From Methylotetracoccus oryzae (GTDB lineage: Bacteria; Pseudomonadota; Gammaproteobacteria; Methylococcales; Methylococcaceae), in NCBI RefSeq assembly GCF_006175985.1, contig NZ_SRSH01000005.1, positions 1 to 64,000 on the forward strand: a DNA stretch of 64,000 bases, given 5' to 3'. Every line of letters begins with the position of its first letter. Position 1 is the stretch's first letter. Shown here piece after piece: positions 1 through 8,961 of the stretch. The position numbers and the translations under genes are program-made. Below the pieces are notes generated by a model. The model did no database searches and was not told where the DNA came from. It saw only the letters and a program-made list of their open reading frames with translations.

Positions 1-167
1 TCGTTCACTTGAACCCGGACCAGACCAACACGCCTGACCACCCTGACAAGGAGCTGACCCAACCGTCCCAAAAAGCCGCATGAAGCTTAAGCACCGAGGC
101 GACAACTACCTTGAAAACTTCCGACGTCGGCGCAATCGGTCGAAGGGGTCGGTTGCGGGATTCGAGA

Positions 168-584
168 TCAGTCGGTATTGGCTTCCGGGGCGGGCAGCGG
201 CGCTTCCGGGAGTAACGGCGGAGCCGGCAGTTCCTCTGGCATGGATCCCGGAACCCGGTGTCCCTTGTCATCCATGCACTGCGCGTAGGCGATGTCGTAA
301 AGCTGCTGTTGCGGTCGCACACCGGCAGCCAAGGGCGTTTCGGCGAGCGCCGGCGGGCTCGCTGGTGGCGCGGCCGCGGTAGCGGCGATGAAGGCCTGGT
401 CGGGGGCTGTACCCCTGGCTTCGAGCGCAGCGAAACGGCGACATACCGTGTCATCCAGAGCAAACTGCTGAAAGGTTTTTGTTCCGCCCTTCAGCACCAG
501 CACGGTCGGACCTTCCGGTATGGAGGCGCAGGCGGAAATTAACAGCGCGGCGAGCAGTGTCGGAACAATGGACGGTCTTTTCAT
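168..584 (-). CDS. Putative lipoprotein, glycine-zipper family remnant without the zipper
   Basis: A 138-residue protein with an N-terminal signal and a lipobox ending ISAC at about residue 19, so it is probably an outer-membrane or periplasmic lipoprotein. The first part (ILVLKGG-type opening, then FQQFALDDTVCRRFA) and the later block YDIAYAQCMDDKGHRVPG match the flanks of bacterial glycine-zipper lipoproteins, in which they enclose a long Gly/Ala membrane segment. Here the middle is a short Ala/Pro stretch with no zipper. The C-terminus is Pro-rich. It is transcribed in the same direction as the gene at 627-974, 42 bp away. The family link is inferred from flanking motifs; function is unknown. 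Confidence 0.6.
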   Translation of the reverse strand: MKRPSIVPTLLAALLISACASIPEGPTVLVLKGGTKTFQQFALDDTVCRRFAALEARGTAPDQAFIAATAAAPPASPPALAETPLAAGVRPQQQLYDIAYAQCMDDKGHRVPGSMPEELPAPPLLPEAPLPAPEANTD

Positions 585-626
585 GCTGCGGTCTGTTCCA
601 CGGTGTCGATCGGCGAGCGGGTATGG

Positions 627-974
627 TCAACCGGGGCGCTGCCAGCGGTTCTCGCGTGGCGGGGCGGACACCGTATCGCATTGATCTCCGCGTGGGGCTG
701 CGGACGCCTCGGTGATCGCACTGTCTGGCGTTGCCGGTTCGGTCTCGCCAGGTTCCGGGGAAATGGACGCATGCGACTCCGTGGTGCCGATTCTCCGATT
801 CAGGGACTTAAGCTGCTCTTCGATCCGCGCCAGCAGTTCGATCTCCTGATCCAAGCGGGCCTTGATGCCGAAGACCGAGAAGGGGAGAAGAAACCACAAT
901 AGGGCCGTGATGCCGAAGAACGCGCCGGCGAGCAGCATCATCGGAGCCCCCAGTCCGCCGAAAAAGTTATCCAT
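627..974 (-). CDS. Small membrane protein with coiled coil
   Basis: A 115-residue protein. Residues 8-33 form one hydrophobic transmembrane helix (PMMLLAGAFFGITALLWFLL). A charged heptad-like segment follows (about 38-62, LDQEIELLARIEEQLKSL), typical of a short coiled coil. The remaining tail is Pro/Glu/Ala-rich and looks disordered. It probably sits in the inner membrane with a cytoplasmic coiled coil. It lies upstream of the lipoprotein at 168-584 on the same strand, so they may be co-transcribed. I do not recognise a named family. Confidence 0.5.
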   Translation of the reverse strand: MDNFFGGLGAPMMLLAGAFFGITALLWFLLPFSVFGIKARLDQEIELLARIEEQLKSLNRRIGTTESHASISPEPGETEPATPDSAITEASAAPRGDQCDTVSAPPRENRWQRPG

Positions 975-1271
975 AAATCCTTGCCAGAAAACCTGAAAAC
1001 GTCGGGTCGCCGCGTGCCGCGCAGTGTACGCTCAGGCCTGCACGCCGTTGCCAGGGGCCCGGGTCAACGCTCATTATGCACCCAGAAGGGTGCCAGCACC
1101 TCCGACGCCCCAATATGCCCCCCAGTGTACACGCTGATGCGCGGCCCCGGCCCCGCCCGACGACGGTTCCGCTGCAGGTCGCTACCCCGTAATCCGAGTC
1201 GTGACGATGCGGGTGTTGCGCAGTTGCCGCTCAGTAGCCCACCGGCGCTCGGGCGCTCCGCCTGCCAGACG
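975..1271. other. Intergenic region, no gene seen
   Basis: About 300 bases between the start of the small membrane protein gene and the end of the octaheme cytochrome gene. I see no coherent coding frame, RNA gene or clear terminator. It presumably holds the promoter of the 627-974 gene. Confidence 0.4.
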
Positions 1272-3704
1272 CTAGTGGGGCAGTGCTTCGATCAGTTGGC
1301 GTGCTCGTGCGTCCTCTTCCGCGAACTGTTCAAGTCTCGACCGATAGGGCGCCAGCGTCGCCTGACGCCCGCTCTCGATCGCCATCTGTGCCAGCAGGTA
1401 GAGCGCCTCACGGTCGTTCGGATGAGCGCGCAGGTGGGCTGCCAGAAAGTCGAAGGCGGGCTTTTTGTTGCGTGAGGAGTAAAGTCCGACCGCGTAGCCA
1501 TAGGTATACCGGTCATCATCGGGGGCCAACTCCGCTGCGCGCTTGATTTCGGCGAGCCCAGCGGGTGTGCGCCCGACACGGACCAGGTGCAGTCCATGGG
1601 CGTAGTGAAGACCGGCGTCATTAGGAGCTGCACTGAGGCCTTGCGACAGCATTTCTCTCACCTTGTCTTCCTGACCGAGTGCCCGGTAGAGATCGGCCAG
1701 ATTGGCATAGGCCGGCGCAAAACCCGGCTGTATGGCCAGCGCCGCTTGATACTGCTCAACCGCCTGTGTGCTGTGACCCAAGGCCGCCTCGACACCGCCT
1801 GCGATCATGCGCCACTCCGGTCGGCTGGCATAGATCCCGGCTGCCGTTCGGAGTTCCTGCAGGGCCGGCTCGAGTTGGCGGCTCTGTTCCGAGGTCAAGC
1901 CCGTTCCAGCCAGAAGGCGTGCCGCTTCGATGCGCAGCGCCCTTTGGCTGTCGGCCAGCAGATGATCCGCCAGATTCCAACGCTGCGAGAGGGGCATCAC
2001 TTGCGTCGCGCGCAAGGCACCGAGGCGCTCAGGAACGAACTCCGAGTGCAGGCTCCGGCGCAGGGCGTCCGGAATGGCTGACAGCACGGCGCCGGCGTCC
2101 TCCAAGAGACTGCCCTTGGCGATGGGCGGCGTGGTCGGGTCGTTCAGCGCCGCGCGGAGCAGTGCCTCGGCCCCGGGCGCGGTGGTGCGGACTGCCTGCA
2201 GGGCTGTCCCGAAGTGCTGAAAGCCTGCGGCATCCCGTCCCAGCCAGCGCTTGACCTGATCTGCGGCCCAGAGCGCCGGCTTGTCGCGATGGCACTGCTG
2301 GCAGGTATTGGGAACGCCCAAGTGCTCTGTCAGGTCCGGTCGCGGGACGCGAAAGCTGTGGTCCCGCCGCGGGTCCACCACCATGTAGGTGCGCTGCGGC
2401 ATGTGACAATCGACGCAGCCAACGGCGGACGGAACTTTGCCATTATGGTGATGGTGCGTCGAGGCTTCGTAGCGGGCGGCCTGATGGCACTGCAGGCAGA
2501 CCGTATTGCGATCACCGCGAAGGCTGGTGGAGTGCGGGTCGTGACAATCGCTGCATACCACACCCCGAGCAAACATCTTGCTCTGCCGGAAAGAGTTGTA
2601 CTCGTACACCTCGTCCTTGATCTGGCCATCGACGAAGTACAAGTCATCCGACAGGAGCGCGGCGAGGTAGTGCTGATCGTAACCCTCCTCCGGCAGGAAC
2701 TCGTTCGTCAGCGCGGTGCGGCGAGAGTGGCATACTGCGCAGGCCCTGATCTGCGCGTCCTCCGAGAAACGTAACGTGCGACCGTTGATGATCGAAGCAC
2801 GGCGACCGGGGTCGGCTGTGTGTTCAAAGCGGACGACCAGACCGCGGCCGGGATCCTCCGAACGCCACCGTTTCCAGAAACGTTGCCGCTTCTCTGCCCA
2901 GGCCAGATGGGCCGATCCGGGTCCGTGACAGGCCTCACAGGCCACGTTGACTTCGGACCACCGGGTGTCGAAGCGGTCGTGTTGCGCATCATAGTTGTGC
3001 CGGACATTCGTCGAATGGCAGTCCGCACACATGAAATTCCAGTTCTGGTAAGGCCCCGTCCAGTGCAAAGGGTCACGGGAGTCGATGTTTTCGCCTGGAT
3101 ACAGGTGAAACCAGCGCTGGCCACCCTCGGGCGCGTCGCGGCTGTCCCAGGCGATCGAGAACGCCTGCAGTCGCTCACCCGGGAGTTGCAACAGATACTG
3201 CTGCAGCGGCGCACGACCAAACACGTACCTGACCGGGAATTCGGCTGTGCGGCCATCCGGGCCATCGGTCCGGATCAGATACTGGCCGTTGTGCCGGAGA
3301 AAGTTGGTGCGGCGCCCGTACTGCGCGTACTCAGCGTCGCGGAAGTCGCCCAACACGTTTTGCGGGTCGGGTGGCAGCATCGCAGCGGCGTGGTGCGATT
3401 GCTGCCAGCGATCGTACTCCGGGCGATGGCACGCGGCACAGGAATCCGCACCCACATAGCCTGCGACGCTCAGCGCAGCGGGTTCGGTCGCCGTCTGCGT
3501 GCCGCGCTCCAGCCCGAACCAGTGGAATGCCAGCGCGGCAATCAGCAACAAGAGGCCCAGCGCCAAAAGGCTGGCCCAGGGTCCAAACCCGGGCTTGCTG
3601 ACGGGGGGCAGCGTGTCGGCGGTGCTGCCCGCCCGCCCATCGCCGAGCGGGCCGGGAGCGCGGGGGATGTGGATGGGGCGGCTGCGCCGCCTGATTCTGC
3701 TCAT
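1272..3704 (-). CDS. Membrane-anchored octaheme cytochrome c with C-terminal TPRs
   Basis: An 810-residue protein. A hydrophobic segment at about residues 43-64 probably anchors it in the inner membrane with the rest in the periplasm. Eight CXXCH heme c motifs are visible near residues 89, 226, 256, 322, 384, 403, 430 and 468. The first is followed by the WxxSxH pattern typical of cytochrome c554-like multiheme proteins. From about residue 640 onward, TPR helices are recognisable (APAYANLADLYRALGQ, then GLHYAHGLHLVRVG). The fusion suggests electron transfer combined with protein-protein docking. No obvious oxidoreductase partner lies next to it, so substrate and partners are unknown. The gene is monocistronic as far as can be seen. 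The heme count is read directly; the c554-type relation is from established family patterns. Confidence 0.85.
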   Translation of the reverse strand: MSRIRRRSRPIHIPRAPGPLGDGRAGSTADTLPPVSKPGFGPWASLLALGLLLLIAALAFHWFGLERGTQTATEPAALSVAGYVGADSCAACHRPEYDRWQQSHHAAAMLPPDPQNVLGDFRDAEYAQYGRRTNFLRHNGQYLIRTDGPDGRTAEFPVRYVFGRAPLQQYLLQLPGERLQAFSIAWDSRDAPEGGQRWFHLYPGENIDSRDPLHWTGPYQNWNFMCADCHSTNVRHNYDAQHDRFDTRWSEVNVACEACHGPGSAHLAWAEKRQRFWKRWRSEDPGRGLVVRFEHTADPGRRASIINGRTLRFSEDAQIRACAVCHSRRTALTNEFLPEEGYDQHYLAALLSDDLYFVDGQIKDEVYEYNSFRQSKMFARGVVCSDCHDPHSTSLRGDRNTVCLQCHQAARYEASTHHHHNGKVPSAVGCVDCHMPQRTYMVVDPRRDHSFRVPRPDLTEHLGVPNTCQQCHRDKPALWAADQVKRWLGRDAAGFQHFGTALQAVRTTAPGAEALLRAALNDPTTPPIAKGSLLEDAGAVLSAIPDALRRSLHSEFVPERLGALRATQVMPLSQRWNLADHLLADSQRALRIEAARLLAGTGLTSEQSRQLEPALQELRTAAGIYASRPEWRMIAGGVEAALGHSTQAVEQYQAALAIQPGFAPAYANLADLYRALGQEDKVREMLSQGLSAAPNDAGLHYAHGLHLVRVGRTPAGLAEIKRAAELAPDDDRYTYGYAVGLYSSRNKKPAFDFLAAHLRAHPNDREALYLLAQMAIESGRQATLAPYRSRLEQFAEEDARARQLIEALPH

Positions 3705-4015
3705 CGCGGGAGTATCATCGTCCTACCCGTGATCCGATAGGCAGTGGCCTGTGAGGGCGGCGCGCCGGTCAGGGACGTGAGCCGAGGCGGGCAAGGGCGC
3801 GGATCCTATTCATTTTCAGGGTCACGGACGTGCCGCACGATCGGCGCAGAGGGTAGGGTATCCGGAGGTGATCAGGAGCGTACCACTGCGCCCGCGCCGG
3901 CGGAAGTCCGCAGGCGCCAAATGAACAGGCGAGAACGGGTTCGGCTTGTCCGCCGACTGGGTGCGGGCCGGAATGACGCCGCGTCCGTCCGGCCGAGCCT
4001 CGCTATGGTAAGCGC
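3705..4015. other. Intergenic region upstream of the octaheme cytochrome
   Basis: About 310 bases between the cytochrome start and the pyrophosphatase stop. No convincing gene or RNA is visible. It should contain the promoter of the cytochrome gene. Confidence 0.4.
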
Positions 4016-4588
4016 TCAGTCGGAACCCCGGCGACGCAGGCTCCGCGGCTCCTGGAGTGCGGCCTCGCGATCCCGCTCCATCGAACGGGTGATGATGGCT
4101 TCAGCTTCGTCGGCATCGCCCCAGCCTACCACGCTGACCCACTTGCCCGGCTCGAGATCCTTGTAGTGCTCGAAGAAATGCTGGATCTGACGGACCAGGT
4201 TGTCGGGCAGATCCGTGTAATTGTGGACGTATTCATAGCGCCTTGTCAGCCGCGGCACAGGCACGGCAATGATCTTTTCGTCTCCGCCGGCCTCGTCCTG
4301 CATCTTCAGCACCCCAACCGGCTTCACGGCAATGATGGCGCCGGGCAAGATCTCGCGCTGATTGGCGACGAGTACATCGCAGGGATCGCCGTCGTCGGAC
4401 AGCGTGTGGGGAATGAAGCCGTAATTGCCCGGATACCGCATGGATGTGTATAGAAAACGGTCGACAAACAGTGTTCCGGCGGCCTTGTCCAACTCGTATT
4501 TGATCGGTTGTCCTCCGATGGGCACCTCGATCACGACGTTCACTTCCTTGGGCGGGTTCCGGCCGATGGAGACGGCATCGATGCGCAT
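4016..4588 (-). CDS. ppa: Inorganic pyrophosphatase (family I)
   Basis: A soluble cytoplasmic enzyme hydrolysing pyrophosphate to two phosphates, which pulls biosynthetic reactions forward. The protein (190 residues, slightly longer than the usual ~175) shows the family I signature DGDPCDVLV with its metal-binding aspartates, the opening block [16 protein letters not shown], and [13 protein letters not shown] chose the ATG at 4588 because it is preceded by a strong AGAGGAG ribosome site and starts MRIDAVSIG; an in-frame start 72 bases upstream lacks this. It is divergent from the aldolase gene at 4738, with about 150 bp of shared promoter space. Confidence 0.95.
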   Translation of the reverse strand: MRIDAVSIGRNPPKEVNVVIEVPIGGQPIKYELDKAAGTLFVDRFLYTSMRYPGNYGFIPHTLSDDGDPCDVLVANQREILPGAIIAVKPVGVLKMQDEAGGDEKIIAVPVPRLTRRYEYVHNYTDLPDNLVRQIQHFFEHYKDLEPGKWVSVVGWGDADEAEAIITRSMERDREAALQEPRSLRRRGSD

Positions 4589-4737
4589 GGGCACTCCTCT
4601 AGTAAATAGCGCTATGATGGCACATCCGCTGTCGGCATTGAGTGTCAGCTGCGTTGCCATGTCGGGTGGCTGACTGGAAGGTCGGCGGGAGTGATCCCAC
4701 CGTATGACAGCGGCAGCGACCGACCGGAGGATCTCCC

Positions 4738-5790
4738 ATGAACGACATCGACTCTCTGTTGGGCGAAGAAGGGCCCACGCTGCTTGACCATGTCTGTACC
4801 GGCATCCCCAAGGACCGCCTGCACCTGCCGGGGCCGGATTTCATCGACCGCGTCGTCGCAGCTTCCGACCGGAAGCCGGGAGTCCTGCGCAATCTCGCGG
4901 CCTTATACGGCCAGGGCCGCCTCGCCGGAACCGGCTACCTGTCCATCCTGCCCGTCGACCAGGGCGTGGAACACTCCGGTGGCGCCTCTTTTGCACCCAA
5001 CCCCGACTATTTCGATCCCGGGAAAATCGTGGAGTTGGCGCTCGAGGGCGGTTGCAACGCCGTCGCTTCGACGCTCGGTGTGCTGGGCAGCATCGCGCGC
5101 CGTTATGCCCACAAGATCCCGATGATCCTCAAGCTCAATCACAACGAGTTCCTATCGTATCCGAACAGCTATGATCAGACCCTCTTCGCCAGTGTCGAAC
5201 AGGCCTTCGATATGGGCGCCGTGGCCGTGGGCGCCACCGTGTACTTCGGTTCGCCGGAGTCCCGTCGGCAGATCTGGGAGGTATCCCAAGCCTTTCAGCG
5301 GGCTCATGCGCTCGGGATGGTGACCATCCTCTGGGCCTACCTGCGCAACAGTGCGTTCAAGCAAGACGGAGTCGACTATCACGTGGCCGCAGATCTGACG
5401 GGCCAGGGTAATCATCTGGGCGTCACGATCGAGGCCGACATCATCAAACAGAAAATGGCGGAAAATAATGGTGGCTTCACCGCCCTGAAGTTCTCCAAGA
5501 CGCACCCCAAGGTTTACAGCGACCTGACAAGCGAGCATCCGATCGACCGCGTGCGCTACCAGATTGCGAACTGCTACATGGGGCGTATCGGTATGATCAA
5601 CTCGGGTGGAGAGTCGAAAGGAGCGGGCGATCTCGCGGCGGCGGTGCGCACGGCGGTGATCAACAAACGTGCCGGTGGCATGGGCCTGATCTCCGGACGG
5701 AAGGCCTTCCAGAAACCCATGCGAGAGGGGGTGGAACTGCTGAATGCGATTCAGGACGTCTACCTGTCGCCGGCAGTCACGATCGCGTGA
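4738..5790 (+). CDS. fbaB: Class I fructose-bisphosphate aldolase (DhnA/FbaB type)
   Basis: A cytoplasmic Schiff-base aldolase interconverting fructose 1,6-bisphosphate with DHAP and glyceraldehyde 3-phosphate, used in glycolysis, gluconeogenesis or the Calvin cycle. The 350-residue protein has the archaeal/bacterial class I pattern: [11 protein letters not shown] near residue 76, the LKLNHNE block, and the Schiff-base lysine region [12 protein letters not shown] near residue 254, followed by a phosphate-binding NSGGESKG motif. A GGAGG ribosome site precedes the ATG by 8 bases. It is divergent from ppa, which removes a by-product of anabolic metabolism; both would serve carbon assimilation. 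Confidence 0.93.
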   Translation: MNDIDSLLGEEGPTLLDHVCTGIPKDRLHLPGPDFIDRVVAASDRKPGVLRNLAALYGQGRLAGTGYLSILPVDQGVEHSGGASFAPNPDYFDPGKIVELALEGGCNAVASTLGVLGSIARRYAHKIPMILKLNHNEFLSYPNSYDQTLFASVEQAFDMGAVAVGATVYFGSPESRRQIWEVSQAFQRAHALGMVTILWAYLRNSAFKQDGVDYHVAADLTGQGNHLGVTIEADIIKQKMAENNGGFTALKFSKTHPKVYSDLTSEHPIDRVRYQIANCYMGRIGMINSGGESKGAGDLAAAVRTAVINKRAGGMGLISGRKAFQKPMREGVELLNAIQDVYLSPAVTIA

Positions 5791-5864
5791 TGTTCGGTGG
5801 AAGCGGAAGCGCGGTTTCGCGCGAGTGAATCTTGGTGTCTCATCAGCTTGTCTGGAGTGGAAGT

Positions 5865-6248
5865 ATGAGGAACCGCCTTGTCCTTGGTCTGAATTTGCTG
5901 CTCGCGCTGGATCTGGTCGCCTGCGCAGCCGTTCCTCTGGACCCGCGCGCGCAGCGCATTCGAATCGTCACCGCCGATCCGGCCGGATGCGAGTACCTGG
6001 GAGAAGTGACCGGGAATCAGGGCAATTCCTTCACCGGGGGGTTCACAAGCAACGCGAATCTGGAAACAGGAGCGCGCAACGATATGAAAAACCAGGCGTT
6101 GCAGATGGGTGCGAACACGATTCAACTGTTGACAACCCGATCGGGACAGACGGGAACCCTGGCCGTTTCGCAAGGCTCTGGTGGCGGTAGCTCGGAGCAG
6201 ACCAATGTCACTTACGTCGGTGCAGCCTATCGTTGCGGGGAGAAGTAA
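5865..6248 (+). CDS. DUF4156-type lipoprotein
   Basis: A 127-residue protein from the ATG at 5865, chosen because it begins MRNRLVLGLNLLL, a good signal peptide with lipobox LVAC, after a GGAG site; an upstream in-frame start would spoil the signal. The mature part contains ADPAGCEYLGEVTGNQGN and ARNDMKNQALQMGANTIQLL, the core pattern of DUF4156/RcsF-like small lipoproteins, with a late cysteine (YRCGEK). Two conserved cysteines could form a disulfide. The gene ends one base before the next lipoprotein gene, suggesting an operon. Exact role unknown. Confidence 0.75.
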   Translation: MRNRLVLGLNLLLALDLVACAAVPLDPRAQRIRIVTADPAGCEYLGEVTGNQGNSFTGGFTSNANLETGARNDMKNQALQMGANTIQLLTTRSGQTGTLAVSQGSGGGSSEQTNVTYVGAAYRCGEK

Positions 6249-6249
6249 G

Positions 6250-6513
6250 GTGAAGCCGGGGCGGTGGGTGCGGTGCTGGCAGCACCTGCGGGTGGCGGCC
6301 CTGGTCGGTGCGGGCCTGTGCTTGCTGGAGGGCTGCGCAACGACGACCTATGGTCACCCGTACTATGGCATGGGGCCAGGTGTCTACGGTGCCTCGTATT
6401 ACGGGGTCTACGGCTACCGGAAGTACTACTACGGCGGGGCGTACCGGCCCTGGCGAGGTGGCGGCTGGTATCGGGGCGGTGGCGGGTGGTACCACGGCGG
6501 TTGGCGCCGTTAG
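6250..6513 (+). CDS. Tyr/Gly-rich small lipoprotein
   Basis: An 87-residue protein. I placed the start at the GTG at 6250, immediately after the stop of the previous gene and behind a GGGGAGAAG ribosome site, because it gives a compact signal peptide with a lipobox-like LLEGC. The mature chain is extremely rich in Tyr, Gly, Arg and Trp, with repeats like YYGVYGYRKYYYGG and GGGWYRGGGGWYHGG. Such chains occur in surface lipoproteins with disordered, sticky tails. No enzymatic motif is present. It is translationally close to both neighbours, so it is likely co-expressed with them. Confidence 0.6.
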   Translation: MKPGRWVRCWQHLRVAALVGAGLCLLEGCATTTYGHPYYGMGPGVYGASYYGVYGYRKYYYGGAYRPWRGGGWYRGGGGWYHGGWRR

Positions 6514-6536
6514 CGTTGGATGGCAGGGGAATGACG

Positions 6537-7001
6537 ATGAACGATCGGCGGCTGTGGAGCTGCATGCTGGTGTGCTGTTTCCGGGTGGTTTCGGCAACGG
6601 ACGCTGCCGACCCCCAGGCGGCGACTCTGTGGCGAGAGCTGGAACCGGCTTGGGACGTCGTGGCCCAGAAGGTCGTCAAGCTGGTCGGTGAAGAGCGGCA
6701 ACATCGCATGATCGATCTGGCCTATGCCTCCGTGGGAGCGAATGTCTGTGGTATCGCCCTGAAACGCAGCGCCTTCGAGCAGGCATTCGAGGTGTTTGAG
6801 GACGACGCTTACCGCACGCTGCCGGAGCCGCAGCGCAAGCAATACGAACAGCACCTGCTGGTTCATTACGGTAATTTCGTCGGCTTGCTGACGGCCGAAG
6901 CACTGTTGAGCCGCGAGACCTTCTGTCGCACGGCTGCGGAACTCAGGACCTCGCATGGCGGTGCAGCCGCGTACTGGGGTGATGAGCACTCCGGCCGTTG
7001 A
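6537..7001 (+). CDS. Hypothetical secreted alpha-helical protein
   Basis: About 154 residues from the ATG at 6537, which has AGGGG at proper spacing; an ATG six bases upstream is too close to that site. The N-terminus (MNDRRLWSCMLVCCFRVVSATDAAD) resembles a signal peptide, though with a short and cysteine-rich core. The mature protein is predicted helical, with two cysteines (NVCGIAL and ETFCRTA) spaced so they could pair. I do not recognise the family. It is the third gene of a run of small envelope proteins starting at 5865 and overlaps the start region of the phosphoribosyltransferase. Confidence 0.5.
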   Translation: MNDRRLWSCMLVCCFRVVSATDAADPQAATLWRELEPAWDVVAQKVVKLVGEERQHRMIDLAYASVGANVCGIALKRSAFEQAFEVFEDDAYRTLPEPQRKQYEQHLLVHYGNFVGLLTAEALLSRETFCRTAAELRTSHGGAAAYWGDEHSGR

Positions 7002-7689
7002 ATCCGTTGCTCGGCCGCCTGCGGAAGCGGGATCTCATGGCAACCGGGCAAAACCTGCTTTCCAGCTACCCTCGGTCATGCGCTGTGAGTTGATTTCGTG
7101 GGCGCGGGTTGCCCGTTTGGCGGGAAGCCTGGCAAGCCGCATTCGGGCTTCCGGCTTTCAACCCGATCGGATCGTGGCCATCGCGCGCGGGGGCTATGTG
7201 CCGGCACGTCTATTGTGCGATCGGTTGAACCTTTATGAACTGGACAGCATCCGCATCGCACACTATCGGGCCGGAGCGAGTAGATTGCCCAAGGTCCGTC
7301 TGGTAACCCCCTTGGTCGCGGACATCAGCGACCTCGATGTGTTGCTGGTCGATGATGTCGCCGACACCGGCGACACGCTTCGTCTGGCCGTGGCCTACCT
7401 GCAGGACTTGGGCGTGCGGTCAGTCAGGGTCGCGGTTTTGCAGCACAAGCGCCAGTCGCCCTTTATTCCTGATTTCTGCGCCGAAGAAGTCAAAACCTGG
7501 CGTTGGCTGATTTACCCCTGGGCCGTCATGGAAGATCTGGGCGGTTTTCTTGCAGCGATGACCCCGGCACCCCGGACGGCTGACGAGGCGGTGGAGCGCT
7601 TCCGGGTCGACCACGGATTGAAGCTGCCGGCGCGACTGGTTGAAGAGGTTCTGGCAATCGCTTTGGCCGGCGCTCCGTCACGGGCTTGA
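6982..7689 (+). CDS. Phosphoribosyltransferase (hypoxanthine/xanthine type)
   Basis: A cytoplasmic type I phosphoribosyltransferase, likely acting in purine base salvage with PRPP. The PRPP loop is clear: VLLVDDVADTGDTL at about residues 119-132. IVAIARGGYVPARLL precedes it and a C-terminal block WRWLIYPWAVMEDL resembles those of small xanthine/hypoxanthine transferases. The start is uncertain. 6982 follows a GGGGTG stretch, but the family core begins MRCELISWARV at 7078, and the 32 residues before that are not conserved-looking. It overlaps the previous gene by 20 bases if 6982 is used. The exact base specificity cannot be told from sequence. Confidence 0.8.
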   Translation: MSTPAVESVARPPAEAGSHGNRAKPAFQLPSVMRCELISWARVARLAGSLASRIRASGFQPDRIVAIARGGYVPARLLCDRLNLYELDSIRIAHYRAGASRLPKVRLVTPLVADISDLDVLLVDDVADTGDTLRLAVAYLQDLGVRSVRVAVLQHKRQSPFIPDFCAEEVKTWRWLIYPWAVMEDLGGFLAAMTPAPRTADEAVERFRVDHGLKLPARLVEEVLAIALAGAPSRA

Positions 7690-7996
7690 ACAGGCGATGC
7701 ACCTGACCTGATTCGGCCTGACCCCTGCTTGGCAAAGTACGGGTCGCTCAGCAGGCCTTTGCCGAGGCCAGCGACCCGCTCCAGTACTCGCTCGCGCGCG
7801 GCGACGTGCCCCTCCATCCGCATTCGCCGCTCATTCTCGATGTGGGGCCAACGCGGATCGCGCGATTGCGCGAATCGCCGGTATTCCGTAGTCTCAGCGA
7901 TGCACAGAAATGTCGAGGACATCTGTGCCCATTCTCCCAGCGCCTGCCGGCGCTGATATAAGTCAATAATAAATAAGAGAATAAGAGGAGGAGGTT
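7690..7996. other. Intergenic region with unresolved frames; AT-rich promoter end
   Basis: About 300 bases. Open frames exist on both strands (for example from 7922 leftward), but none has a recognisable motif or ribosome site, so I do not call a gene. The last 45 bases (about 7955-7995) turn AT-rich and contain TATAA-like hexamers just before a strong AGGAGGAGG site, so this is likely the promoter of the NTF2-like gene. Confidence 0.35.
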
Positions 7997-8497
7997 ATGT
8001 CGAACCTAGCAACCGTGGAGAAGTTCTTTCGCAGTTACTTGAAGCGTGACTTCGTAGGCATGCAGTCCTGTCTGGATGATGATGTACATTTCAGCGACTA
8101 CGCCTTTGACGACATTCATGGGGCGCAGGTCCGTGCGATGTGGCAATGGTTCTGCACGCGTACGCCGCCGATCACGATGCTGGGCTATAAGGTGCTCCGC
8201 GAAGATGGGGACCAGGTTATTGCGCGGTACCGGATCCGTTATCTCTTTCAGCTTGAAGACAAGGCCGAACCGAGGACGATGGATTACCTGATCGGCAGTA
8301 CCTTCACGTTGACCGGGGGCCGGATCGTCGAGCAGAAGGACTGGTTCTACGAATTGTCCGAGTTCGAGTTTGCCAAGCGCCTAGTCGGGTTGCCGAAGGC
8401 GCTACTGGCCTATACGCCGTTCTTGCGAAGGGTGATTCGCAGGAAAATGGCCGATAAGCTGGCGGACTTCATGGCGGCATCTCCGGCGATGGCGTGA
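7997..8497 (+). CDS. NTF2-like / SnoaL-like domain protein
   Basis: A 166-residue protein with the NTF2-like cone fold pattern. An N-terminal helix pair (ATVEKFFRSYLKRDFVGMQSCLDDDVHFSDY) is followed by a strand-rich core ending RIVEQKDWFYELSEFEF. SnoaL-like members act as small cyclases, isomerases or ligand-binding proteins, and the sequence does not tell which. The C-terminal 40 residues are basic and hydrophobic (LLAYTPFLRRVIRRKM), an extension that could contact membrane. The ATG follows a very strong AGGAGGAGG ribosome site, so expression may be high. It is probably monocistronic. Confidence 0.75.
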   Translation: MSNLATVEKFFRSYLKRDFVGMQSCLDDDVHFSDYAFDDIHGAQVRAMWQWFCTRTPPITMLGYKVLREDGDQVIARYRIRYLFQLEDKAEPRTMDYLIGSTFTLTGGRIVEQKDWFYELSEFEFAKRLVGLPKALLAYTPFLRRVIRRKMADKLADFMAASPAMA

Positions 8498-8961
8498 GCT
8501 GGCGGTAACACCATGCATGGGGACGGCGGGAGTCCCAGCCGAACAGATTGACCGCGAGTCCTAGCAGCGAAAACGAGACGCGTAGAGCCAGGGAAGGCTC
8601 GCGGCCGCTGGGCCGGAGCGCCGGGCCAAATGCTCTGCGTATCGCGCAGTACCGCGGTGATGGTCTTGCGAAGACAGGCTGTAACCTGTCCAAACGTGAG
8701 CTGGATTGACCACCTTGCGCGGTGCGTTCCGAGGTGCGCCGAGCAGACCAGTTGCCAGTGGGCCGTCCGCGTGGGCGCACCTCCGAACCGTAGCGTGGCC
8801 CCGCCGCGTCGGCGGTACCCGTCGGAATGCGATGAGGCTTTGCAAAAGGTGTGTGCCGGAGGTGCTGGAATCTCTTCCCGCGACAGAGATCAATTCCCCC
8901 CAATCGATCTCTGTGCCTTCGGCACACCCCATGATTGTACCCGATCCCTCCGCCTCAACTA
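8498..8961 (+). ncRNA. Candidate structured RNA region (hairpin-rich gap)
   Basis: A gene-free stretch with unusually strong inverted repeats. 8726-8740 pairs with 8774-8788 (15 bp, one mismatch). 8851-8858 pairs with 8920-8927, enclosing an inner stem of 8884-8891 with 8906-8913. A shorter ACAGG/CCTGT stem lies near 8671-8690. A good terminator follows at 8962-8985 on the + strand. This could be the long 3' UTR of the NTF2-like gene or an independent RNA. I checked by eye for RNase P, tmRNA, 6S and 4.5S signatures and saw none. The structure is seen; the RNA call is inference. Confidence 0.35.
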
